A stretch of 10,992 bases of DNA from an uncultured Paracoccaceae bacterium (lineage in GTDB: Bacteria > Pseudomonadota > Alphaproteobacteria > Rhodobacterales > Rhodobacteraceae), in assembly GCA_937900975.1 (NCBI GenBank), contig CALCPC010000244.1, positions 1 through 10,992 on the forward strand, written 5' to 3'. Below, piece by piece: positions 1 to 7,393 of the stretch (positions are counted from its first letter, which is position 1; each line of letters opens with the position of its first letter). The notes below the pieces were generated by a model, which saw only the letters and a program-made list of their open reading frames with translations, was not told the DNA's origin and did not search any database. Both the position numbers and the translations under genes were made by a program.

Positions 1-18
1 GACAGGCGCAGCCCCAGG

Positions 19-1074
19 TTACCCCGCGTCCTCGAAAACCTGGGGGAGGGATGCGCTTTCGCGCGACAGAAAGCGGGGGACAGGGAGATTTTTGGAACGC
101 AAGAAGTCTGCGTTGTAGATCTTTGACTGATACCGAGTGCCATAATCACAGAGGATCGTGACAATCGTTTTGCCCGGGCCGAGATCGCGGGCAAGACGGA
201 CAGCCCCCGCTATGTTGACGCCTGAGGATGCGCCAAGGCAAAGCCCCTCGTCCTCCAGCAGGTCGTAGATCAGCGGCAGCGCCTCCTCATCGGGGATCCG
301 GTAGGCGTGATCGGTGGCAAGACCGTCCAGATTGGCGGTGATCCGCCCTTGGCCGATCCCTTCCGAGATTGAGTTGCCTTCCGCCTTCAAAGCGCCCTCG
401 GCAAAGAAACCGTAAAGGGCGGAGCCGCCAGGATCGGCGAGCCCGATCTGGATATCCCGGTTTTTGGCGCGCAGCCCCGTGGCAACGCCGGCCAATGTCC
501 CACCAGAGCCGCACGCACAGATAAAGCCATCGACCCGGCCGCCGGTTTGATCCCAGATCTCAGGCGCCGTCGTGTCGATATGGGCTTGGCGGTTGGCGGT
601 GTTGTCGAACTGGTTGGCCCAAATCGCGCCTTCGGGGAGGGTTTCGGCCATCCGGGCGGCGAGGCGGGCAGAGTATTTGACGTAATTGTTTGGGTTCTTG
701 TAGGGCACCGCCGGCACCTCCACCAACTCCGCCCCCGCGATGCGGATCATGTCCTTTTTTTCCTGGGACTGGGTCTCGGGGATCACGACGATGGTGCGAA
801 AGCCCATCGACGCGCCAACCAGCGCAAGGCCAATCCCCGTGTTCCCGGCTGTCCCCTCCACAATCATCCCGCCGGGCTTAAGGTCGCCGGCCTTTACAGC
901 GTGTTGGATAATGCTCAGCGCGGCGCGGTCCTTGACCGACTGGCCGGGGTTCAGAAACTCCGCCTTGCCGAGGATCTCGCAGCCGGTGCGTTCGGAAACT
1001 TTGCGCAGGCGGATAAGGGGCGTGTTGCCACCGGTGTCGGCGAAGTCCTGTCTGACGGTCACGATACCCCCCAT
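19..1074 (-). CDS. cysK: Cysteine synthase A (O-acetylserine sulfhydrylase)
   Basis: This is a PLP-dependent fold-type II enzyme that makes L-cysteine from O-acetylserine and sulfide in the cytoplasm. Seen in the sequence: the PLP-lysine motif SVKDRA (K48), the substrate loop EGTAGNTG (residues 73-80), the phosphate-binding glycine loop GSGGT (189-193) and SSGVN (283-287), where the serine usually contacts the pyridine nitrogen. At 351 aa it is longer than E. coli CysK (about 320 aa); the extra length is mainly a C-terminal tail, which I believe is usual for the alphaproteobacterial form. The start is uncertain. The ATG has no Shine-Dalgarno in front of it, whereas a GTG at codon 5 (position 1062) sits four bases after a run of six G, and family members commonly begin close to that point. 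The gene points away from the exported-protein gene's 3' end across a 93-bp gap, so it could be co-transcribed with it. Confidence 0.95.
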   Translation of the reverse strand: MGGIVTVRQDFADTGGNTPLIRLRKVSERTGCEILGKAEFLNPGQSVKDRAALSIIQHAVKAGDLKPGGMIVEGTAGNTGIGLALVGASMGFRTIVVIPETQSQEKKDMIRIAGAELVEVPAVPYKNPNNYVKYSARLAARMAETLPEGAIWANQFDNTANRQAHIDTTAPEIWDQTGGRVDGFICACGSGGTLAGVATGLRAKNRDIQIGLADPGGSALYGFFAEGALKAEGNSISEGIGQGRITANLDGLATDHAYRIPDEEALPLIYDLLEDEGLCLGASSGVNIAGAVRLARDLGPGKTIVTILCDYGTRYQSKIYNADFLRSKNLPVPRFLSRESASLPQVFEDAG

Positions 1075-1143
1075 TTTGCTGTGCCGCGGACGGTAGTGGC
1101 GGGGGGAAGCGGCTGCAAGCGGATTGCGCGCTGCGGCGGCCTC

Positions 1144-1166
1144 GGCCCCGGCGTCCGCGCGGGGCC
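1144..1166 (-). terminator. GC-rich hairpin just after the exported-protein gene
   Basis: A perfect 7-bp stem GGCCCCG/CGGGGCC (1144-1150 with 1160-1166) with a 9-nt loop begins one base after the TAG stop of the upstream minus-strand gene. Another inverted repeat, AACGGCC/GGCCGTT (1171-1177 with 1180-1186), lies in the last codons of that gene. There is no T tract on the minus strand, so this is not a textbook intrinsic terminator. It may act as a transcript 3'-end stabiliser or a pause site. The structure is seen; the function is inferred. Confidence 0.35.
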
Positions 1167-1167
1167 T

Positions 1168-1626
1168 CTAAACGGCCGGGGCCGTTGTGCACGCCCGAAA
1201 GGCTTGCACCCCCTCCGCAGCACCAGAGAGGTCGAAGCCCACCGCCTGGTCGCCAAGAAGCGCCGTGGCGCGGCGGTTGAATTCCAGCCCGTTCAGCACA
1301 TTGCCAAAGCCCGTGTCCGTGACGCTGACCTCCGATTGTCCCGGGTTGAGGCGATGGCGGTCGGTCGAGATGGTCAGGCCCCGCTCCCCCTCAAACCGCA
1401 TCGAGAAGACCGGCGCCTCCGTCCAGGTCGCCGTGGAGCGCTGCACGCTGATCGCGTAGATCCCCGCCAGCGTATCGTAAGAAACGATCACCCGGCCTAG
1501 AGCCTCCTCATGGACAAGCAGGCAAAGCGGGGCGCGCGTCGAAAATTGCCAGGCGTGGGCTTGCCATCCCATCCCGGAAAAAAGACTGGCAACCAATGCG
1601 GTCACCGCGGCGTTGCGGGCTAGCAT
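1168..1626 (-). CDS. Small exported protein of unknown function
   Basis: A 152-aa protein that I do not recognise as a named family. Residues 1-25 form a typical Sec signal peptide: a short basic N-terminus (MLARN), a hydrophobic core, and AHA before the likely cleavage at A25. The mature part, about 127 aa, looks beta-rich and soluble, so it is probably periplasmic. It has only two cysteines, C35 and C146, near its two ends; a disulfide that ties the ends together is possible. I chose this ATG because AGGG lies 7 bases upstream and the signal peptide begins there. The reading frame stays open upstream to 1818, but that part looks non-coding. It lies on the same strand as uvrB, 345 bp downstream of it, and upstream of cysK. 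Proteins of this kind next to uvrB may carry the wrong label 'excinuclease subunit B' in databases; nothing here resembles UvrB. Confidence 0.8.
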   Translation of the reverse strand: MLARNAAVTALVASLFSGMGWQAHAWQFSTRAPLCLLVHEEALGRVIVSYDTLAGIYAISVQRSTATWTEAPVFSMRFEGERGLTISTDRHRLNPGQSEVSVTDTGFGNVLNGLEFNRRATALLGDQAVGFDLSGAAEGVQAFRACTTAPAV

Positions 1627-1736
1627 CGGCGCACCCTGTTCATTGGAAATCTGGCACCACTGATCAAAGCCGCACCATAGATCGCCGCAAGCGACACTGA
1701 AAATCCCGGCCAGGTCCGCGACACGACCATGACCAT
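1620..1736 (-). CDS. Possible tiny membrane peptide overlapping the exported-protein start
   Basis: A 38-codon frame starts at ATG 1736 (or ATG 1730, two codons later). It encodes a peptide with one hydrophobic stretch of about 18 residues (around GFSVSLAAIYGAALISGA) flanked by basic residues, ending RVRRC. Its stop lies within the first codons of the exported-protein gene (ATGCTAG overlap), an arrangement that often means translational coupling. Against it: no clear Shine-Dalgarno, high-GC DNA in which chance frames are common, and no family that I recognise. It is the only part of the 1627-1971 spacer that looks at all protein-like; the longer frames through the spacer have shadow-like composition. 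Confidence 0.25.
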   Translation of the reverse strand: MVMVVSRTWPGFSVSLAAIYGAALISGARFPMNRVRRC

Positions 1737-1971
1737 GCGCCCGCCGGGTTTCGCGACTGAGCGACAGCACGGCGCGTGGGCGCAATGGTGCCCCGCTCGC
1801 GGCCAATGCGCTTGCCATACCCGACCGCTTCGCGCCGCCGCACAGCGTTCAGCCGGCACATCGCAGCATCCCAAAGGCCCATGCCCGATGCCATGGTGCG
1901 CCTGTGATCACCGAAAGCCACACATCCCCGAAAGCGCGCCAAGTCAAAGCCAGGATCGCGTTGCACCCGCC
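1627..1971. other. Spacer between uvrB and the exported-protein gene
   Basis: 345 bp without a convincing gene apart from the possible 38-codon frame. It holds the palindrome GTGATCAC (1904-1911) and, on the minus strand, a repeated GCTTTCGG about 16 bp apart just downstream of uvrB. I see no intrinsic terminator after uvrB and no clear sigma-70 promoter for the exported-protein gene, so readthrough from uvrB is possible. AGGG at the proximal end serves as the ribosome binding site of the exported-protein gene. Confidence 0.5.
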
Positions 1972-4152
<2,181 letters not shown>

Positions 4153-4218
4153 ACCCTTCTATATCGGGGGTTTTGGGGCGGCGTCCATGCGCGCTCTGGC
4201 GCAGACGATTCGAAGAGG

Positions 4219-4233
4219 GTTAACCACTGGTTC
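4219..4233 (-). promoter_or_regulatory. Candidate LexA (SOS) box upstream of uvrB
   Basis: GTTAACCACTGGTTC reads GTTA-N7-GTTC, one base away from the alphaproteobacterial LexA consensus GTTC-N7-GTTC. Its right end overlaps the proposed uvrB -10 element (4232-4237), a position where a repressor would block transcription. It lies 67 bp upstream of the uvrB start. The match is imperfect and a site this short can arise by chance, so this is an inference supported mainly by position. Confidence 0.45.
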
Positions 4234-4260
4234 TTTATGTAATGATTTCGAATGTGTTAA
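4232..4260 (-). promoter_or_regulatory. Candidate sigma-70 promoter for uvrB
   Basis: On the minus strand, TTAACA (4260-4255; five of six match TTGACA) is followed after 17 bp by TAAAGA (4237-4232; only three of six match TATAAT). Transcription would start near 4225, leaving a leader of roughly 70 nt. The weak -10 keeps confidence low; the spacing and the adjoining LexA-like box support it. Confidence 0.35.
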
Positions 4261-4263
4261 CAC
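4254..4263. promoter_or_regulatory. Palindrome shared by both divergent promoters
   Basis: GTGTTAACAC is a perfect 10-bp palindrome that contains the -35 hexamer TTAACA on both strands: one for the proposed uvrB promoter and one for the promoter of the NDUFS4-like gene. A second GTTAAC lies at 4219-4224. It could be an operator that controls both directions, or simply two -35 elements that coincide. Confidence 0.4.
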
Positions 4264-4286
4264 CTATGGTTGAAGTTTGTGATAAT
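4257..4286 (+). promoter_or_regulatory. Candidate sigma-70 promoter for the NDUFS4-like gene
   Basis: TTAACA (4257-4262, five of six to consensus) and GATAAT (4281-4286, five of six) are separated by 18 bp. This is the best promoter match that I found in the window, in its most AT-rich stretch. The start point would be near 4293, giving a leader of about 225 nt before the ATG at 4520. Confidence 0.5.
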
Positions 4287-4348
4287 GCTTCTCTTTTGAA
4301 GAAAGAAAGCGTTGTGGTTACTGACACGAAACGGTACACCTTAAGGGC

Positions 4349-4429
4349 AAGCAGCAAGACGGTCGCCAACCGGGTGCAACCACCCACCCCCCCCCTCACT
4401 TCTTTTTTTTCGGTTGGCGACTTCTGCTT
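4349..4429 (+). ncRNA. Leader hairpin 1 with a C/T-rich loop
   Basis: An 11-bp perfect stem GTCGCCAACCG/CGGTTGGCGAC (4362-4372 with 4411-4421) is extended by an outer 6-bp stem AAGCAG/CTGCTT (4349-4354 with 4424-4429) across a small internal loop. The 38-nt apical region holds nine C in a row (4387-4395) and eight T in a row (4403-4410), and could fold a small GGGTG-CAAC-CACCC hairpin (4372-4385) instead of the top of the long stem. It lies in the predicted 5' untranslated region of the NDUFS4-like gene. It could be a cis-regulatory leader or a processed small RNA; no known family was recognised. Confidence 0.45.
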
Positions 4430-4441
4430 CATCCCCCCCGC

Positions 4442-4491
4442 ATCACGGCGCCCTTCCTTGTCCACTTGCCAACTCGGGCGCCTTTCGTGAT
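4442..4491 (+). ncRNA. Leader hairpin 2, upstream of the NDUFS4-like ribosome binding site
   Basis: GGCGCCC (4447-4453) pairs with GGGCGCC (4476-4482), and ATCAC (4442-4446) with GTGAT (4487-4491) across a 4-nt bulge; the loop is 22 nt. The structure ends 15 bases before the Shine-Dalgarno AGGGAG (4507-4512), which itself is well placed 7 bases before the ATG. Its loop contains TTGCCAACT (4466-4474), which can pair with GGTTGGCGA (4412-4420) from the right arm of hairpin 1, so the two structures may compete. Confidence 0.45.
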
Positions 4492-4519
4492 AACCGGGGC
4501 TGAGCTAGGGAGTCGCTGA

Positions 4520-4831
4520 ATGCTTGCAAGGATCTATCAACCCGCGAAGACTGCGATGCAGTCGGGCGACGCCAAGACGCGCGAATGGCTCCTGGAGTTC
4601 ACGCGTTCCGAACCGCGCGTCGTGGATCCCTTGATGGGTTGGACAGGATCGGGCGACACCCAGGCGCAGGTTCGGTTGTCGTTTGAGACGAAAGAGGCCG
4701 CGATCGCCTATGCGGAGCGTAACGCCATTGCTTTTCGCCTCGACATACCGAACAAGCGCCGGCATCGGATCCGCCCCGGCGGATATGGCGACAACTTCGC
4801 TTATACACGTAAAACCGCTTGGACGCACTGA
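4520..4831 (+). CDS. NDUFS4-like complex I accessory subunit (ETC complex I subunit family)
   Basis: A 103-aa homologue of the mitochondrial 18-kDa complex I subunit NDUFS4, found as an accessory subunit in alphaproteobacterial NADH:quinone oxidoreductase. Seen: an MQSG segment followed by a W-x-LEF strand, the hallmark DPLMGWTGSGD (about residues 36-46), the F-x-TKEAAIAYAERN helix (about 55-68) and the closing GYGDNFAYTRKTAWTH, all of which line up with the eukaryotic protein in order. It has no presequence, as expected for a bacterial form. In the assembled enzyme it sits on the peripheral arm near the NADH-oxidising module. It lies away from any nuo gene in this window. The start is well set by AGGGAG 7 bases upstream. 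The predicted leader is long and structured, so post-transcriptional control is possible. Confidence 0.93.
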   Translation: MLARIYQPAKTAMQSGDAKTREWLLEFTRSEPRVVDPLMGWTGSGDTQAQVRLSFETKEAAIAYAERNAIAFRLDIPNKRRHRIRPGGYGDNFAYTRKTAWTH

Positions 4832-4849
4832 GCGCGGCTGAAACCAGCA

Positions 4850-6073
4850 ATGAAACTCGTCCTGCATATCGGTACCGAGAAAACCGGCACGACCTCGCTT
4901 CAGCGGTGGGTGATCCGCAACCGCGAGGCCCTGATCGGTGAGGGGATCTGGCCGTGTGAGGCGCTGGGGCTTCCCGACAACCGCGCGCTTGCGGTCATGG
5001 CGCGCAAAGGCGACGACCCCGAGGATGGGTTCTATCGGTTCGGCATCCATTCGCCCGAACAGCACGCAGCCTTTGTCGAGCGTACGCGGCATGCACTGGC
5101 CGAGGAGGTGCGCGCAGCCTCGGACGCCGGCGCGCGGGTTTTTCTGATTTCCAACGAACATCTGCAAAGCCGGCTTTACAGCCAGGAGATGGTCGACCGC
5201 GTCGCGGAGGAGGTGAAGCGCCTTTTCGACGATATCGAGGTGATCTGCGTCCTCCGCCCGCAGATCGACGCTGTGCTGTCGCTGGCCTCGACCGAGGCGC
5301 GGGTCGGGATGAAAGTGAACCGGCGGCGGTTCGAATGGGTCGATCCGGCGGTGCATTATTTCAACTATCTCGGGCTTTTACAACGCTGGGCGGGTCCGTT
5401 CGGGGCCGAGCGTGTTCTGCCGATCCCGTTCCGCCGACAGCCCAACATCGTCGCGTTTTTTCGATCCTATTTTAAGCTGAAGCGCGACGACTACGTCACG
5501 CTGCCGCGCAGCAACCAGGGTCTGGATTACCGCGCGGTGGCGTTTTCAAACATCCTCGATCTTCATGTCTTCCAATCTGAGGGTGTGGTGAACCCCAACC
5601 GCACGATCTTTTTCGACGATCTGCCGATGGAGGAATCGCTGACGCTAAGCCGCGATTTCGCGCAAGAACTGCACGCGCGTTTCGTCGCGGGGAACGCGGC
5701 CATCGCCGCCGCTTGGCCCAGCATCACGGCCGAGGATCTGACGCCCGACTGGTCGCGCTATCCCGAGGTTGGCACCGTCGATCTGCTCGACACCTGCGAC
5801 ATCGGCCCGGTGATGCGCTATGTCGTGCAGCGGTTGAACGCGGAATTGCACATCGCGCGGGCGCAAACCGAACACCAGCGCGCGCGGGCAGCGCAGGCGC
5901 ATGGCCGGCTGGACAACGCGGTCGCCTTTCTGGAGAAAGCCGACCGAAAGCTTGACGATGCGGCGCTGTTCGCGCCGATGGCCGAACGCGCGAAAGCCTT
6001 GAAGAAAGAATTCGGCGACACCGCCGCCCGGGTGCGCGCAAAGGCCGAAAGCAAATCGGAGGCTGAGCGCTGA
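4850..6073 (+). CDS. Sulfotransferase-like P-loop protein with a helical C-terminal tail
   Basis: A 407-aa protein. The N-terminus LHIGTEKTGTTSLQRW (residues 5-20) is the 5'-phosphosulfate-binding loop of PAPS-dependent sulfotransferases and their relatives. A later segment, LRPQIDAVLSLAST (about 135-148), resembles the 3'-phosphate-binding motif, where Arg and Ser contact the nucleotide. From about residue 325 the sequence becomes Ala/Glu/Arg/Lys-rich and predicted helical, possibly coiled coil, and ends in a charged tail. The acceptor cannot be told; surface polysaccharide, lipid or a small metabolite are the usual choices, and some members of this superfamily have no proven sulfotransferase activity. 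It starts 18 bp after the NDUFS4-like gene, so the two are probably co-transcribed. The Shine-Dalgarno is weak, which fits coupled translation. No transmembrane segment or signal peptide is seen. Confidence 0.8.
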   Translation: MKLVLHIGTEKTGTTSLQRWVIRNREALIGEGIWPCEALGLPDNRALAVMARKGDDPEDGFYRFGIHSPEQHAAFVERTRHALAEEVRAASDAGARVFLISNEHLQSRLYSQEMVDRVAEEVKRLFDDIEVICVLRPQIDAVLSLASTEARVGMKVNRRRFEWVDPAVHYFNYLGLLQRWAGPFGAERVLPIPFRRQPNIVAFFRSYFKLKRDDYVTLPRSNQGLDYRAVAFSNILDLHVFQSEGVVNPNRTIFFDDLPMEESLTLSRDFAQELHARFVAGNAAIAAAWPSITAEDLTPDWSRYPEVGTVDLLDTCDIGPVMRYVVQRLNAELHIARAQTEHQRARAAQAHGRLDNAVAFLEKADRKLDDAALFAPMAERAKALKKEFGDTAARVRAKAESKSEAER

Positions 6074-6296
6074 GGCGAACGGGGCCGGGGAGACTTGGCC
6101 CGCAGCGCGAAACCGGCCGGCCCGAGAACTGGAGCAGTTAAGAAGGGTCGGTCCGCGCCTTGGCCGCGGCGCACCGTCGCTGTCCGGCGCGCCTGCAAAG
6201 GGGGCTCTTTCACAAGTCCGTGAACGGCGCGATGACCGCCCGCAGCTTTTCTTTTGGCGGGGCTCTTACTAGACTTGGGCCGAGGGAGGGCTTGCG
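6074..6296. other. Spacer between the sulfotransferase-like gene and the ABC operon
   Basis: 223 bp with no gene. A weak stem GGGCC/GGCCC (6082-6086 with 6097-6101) follows the sulfotransferase-like stop without a T tract, and TTCAC/GTGAA (6209-6213 with 6220-6224) could be a small operator or hairpin. A poor sigma-70 match (TTTTCT, 17 bp, TAGACT) lies just upstream of the operon. The strong ribosome binding site GAGGGAGGG (6282-6290) sits six bases before the ATG at 6297. Confidence 0.4.
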
Positions 6297-6719
6297 ATGA
6301 ACCGACGCAGTTTTGTGATGTCCACCGCGATGGCAACGCTTACCGTGTCTGCCGTCGGGGCCCGCGAACCCGTCTCGATGCCCAGTCTTTACAACCCGGA
6401 TCGAAGCTTTTCCGACCTGGCATTGTCGCTGGCGGGGCGTTCGGTGCGCGTCGACGGCTTTATGGCGCCGCCCCTGAAGGCCGACACCAATTTCTTTGTG
6501 TTGACCGAGATACCGATGGCGGTGTGTCCGCTGTGTGAAACCTCCGCCCAGTGGCCGGAGGACATTCTTGCGATCTATGCCCGCCGCAAGCTTCGGGTCG
6601 TGCCCTATAGTTGGCCGATTTACGCGACCGGCCGGTTGGAATTGGGCGATTACATGGATACGGATTTTGGCTTTCTGTCGCGGGTCCGGTTGATTGACGC
6701 CAAATACGGCCGGGCATGA
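6297..6719 (+). CDS. Exported protein with CPLC motif, partner of the ABC transporter
   Basis: A 140-aa protein. The N-terminus MNRRSFVMST followed by a hydrophobic stretch looks like a Tat signal peptide (RR-x-F), with a possible cleavage after A22; a Sec signal is the alternative. The mature part contains GRSVRVDGFMAPPL (about 47-60), then a beta-strand and AVCPLCET (75-82), whose two cysteines four residues apart could bind a metal ion or form a redox pair. The pattern of a 'GFM-x-P' strand followed by a Cys motif recalls the DUF3299-type OB-fold proteins found beside LolD/MacB-like transporters, but this is a resemblance from memory and not an identification. The stop overlaps the ATPase start (ATGA at 6716-6719), so translation is coupled and the proteins probably work together. 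Substrate binding or metal sensing in the periplasm is inferred. Confidence 0.7.
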   Translation: MNRRSFVMSTAMATLTVSAVGAREPVSMPSLYNPDRSFSDLALSLAGRSVRVDGFMAPPLKADTNFFVLTEIPMAVCPLCETSAQWPEDILAIYARRKLRVVPYSWPIYATGRLELGDYMDTDFGFLSRVRLIDAKYGRA

Positions 6720-7393
6720 CCCTGACGGCCACGGGGCTTGGCCTGACGTTGACAGGGTCAGGCGGGCGGCCGTTCGAAGTGCTGAACATCCCGACGCTGA
6801 CGGCAGAGCCTGGCGCCCTGACGGTGCTGACCGGGCCTTCGGGTTCCGGCAAATCCACGCTGCTGTTCGCGCTGTCCGGGCTGCAAACGCTCGACCGCGG
6901 CACGATCCGCTGGGGTGAGACCGAGATCACAGCCTTGCCTGAACCCGCCCGCGACCGCTGGCGGCGGGGGGCCGTTGGTCTGGTGTTTCAGAGTTTCCAC
7001 TTGATCGACGAATTGTCGCCGCTCGACAATGTTCTGGTGCCGGTCTGGTTCGGGGCGTTTTTCGCCGGGCCGAGCCGCGCGCGGGCCGCTTCTCTTTTGG
7101 AGGAGCTTGGGGTGCCCGGCGACCGCCCCAGGCTCCGCGCGCTATCGCGGGGGGAGCAGCAGCGGGTCGCGCTTGCGCGGGCGTTGATGTTCGATCCGCC
7201 GATCATTCTGGCCGATGAGCCGACCGCAAGTCTTGACCGGGCGGCCGGCGCCCGCGTCATCGATGGGTTTCGAAAGCTTGCCAGGGACGGGCGGCTGGTT
7301 TTGGCTGTCTCCCATGACCCCGATCTGATCGCCGCCGCGGACCATGTCCTGGTCCTGGATCACGGACAGCTGGTGCAAGGAGCGCCGGCGTGA
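6716..7393 (+). CDS. ABC transporter ATP-binding protein (LolD/MacB type)
   Basis: A 225-aa nucleotide-binding subunit. Seen: Walker A GPSGSGKST (40-48), Q-loop FQ (91-92), signature LSRGEQQR (143-150), Walker B IILADEPT (163-170) with the D-loop SLD, and the switch histidine H200 in AVSHD. The signature has Arg where many ABC proteins have Gly (LSGGE); LSRGE also occurs in LolD-like proteins, so it is not a defect. All catalytic residues are present. The length and motif spacing fit the LolD/MacB group, which drives mechanotransmission across the membrane and usually does not move substrate through a channel. It overlaps the genes on both sides by four bases. Confidence 0.93.
   Translation: MTLTATGLGLTLTGSGGRPFEVLNIPTLTAEPGALTVLTGPSGSGKSTLLFALSGLQTLDRGTIRWGETEITALPEPARDRWRRGAVGLVFQSFHLIDELSPLDNVLVPVWFGAFFAGPSRARAASLLEELGVPGDRPRLRALSRGEQQRVALARALMFDPPIILADEPTASLDRAAGARVIDGFRKLARDGRLVLAVSHDPDLIAAADHVLVLDHGQLVQGAPA

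Noticed and set aside
547..1500. Long plus-strand frame of 317 codons
   Set aside because: It lies antisense to cysK and the exported-protein gene, whose motifs are clear; the translation is rich in Arg, Gly and His with no recognisable domain, typical of an antisense shadow in GC-rich DNA.
4242..4490. Two overlapping short frames (plus and minus) in the divergent spacer
   Set aside because: Low-complexity translations driven by the C and T runs; no ribosome binding site; the region is better explained by promoters and hairpins.
4505..5356. Minus-strand frame of 283 codons
   Set aside because: It is antisense to the NDUFS4-like and sulfotransferase-like genes, both of which have convincing motifs, and its own translation shows no family pattern.
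5818..6336. Minus-strand frame of 172 codons across the spacer before the ABC operon
   Set aside because: Mostly antisense to the sulfotransferase-like gene's helical tail; Ala/Arg/Ser-rich shadow with no motif.
7141..7164. LSRGE signature in the ABC ATPase as a sign of inactivation
   Set aside because: The Gly-to-Arg variant also occurs in working LolD-like proteins, and Walker A, Walker B, Q-loop and H-loop are all intact.
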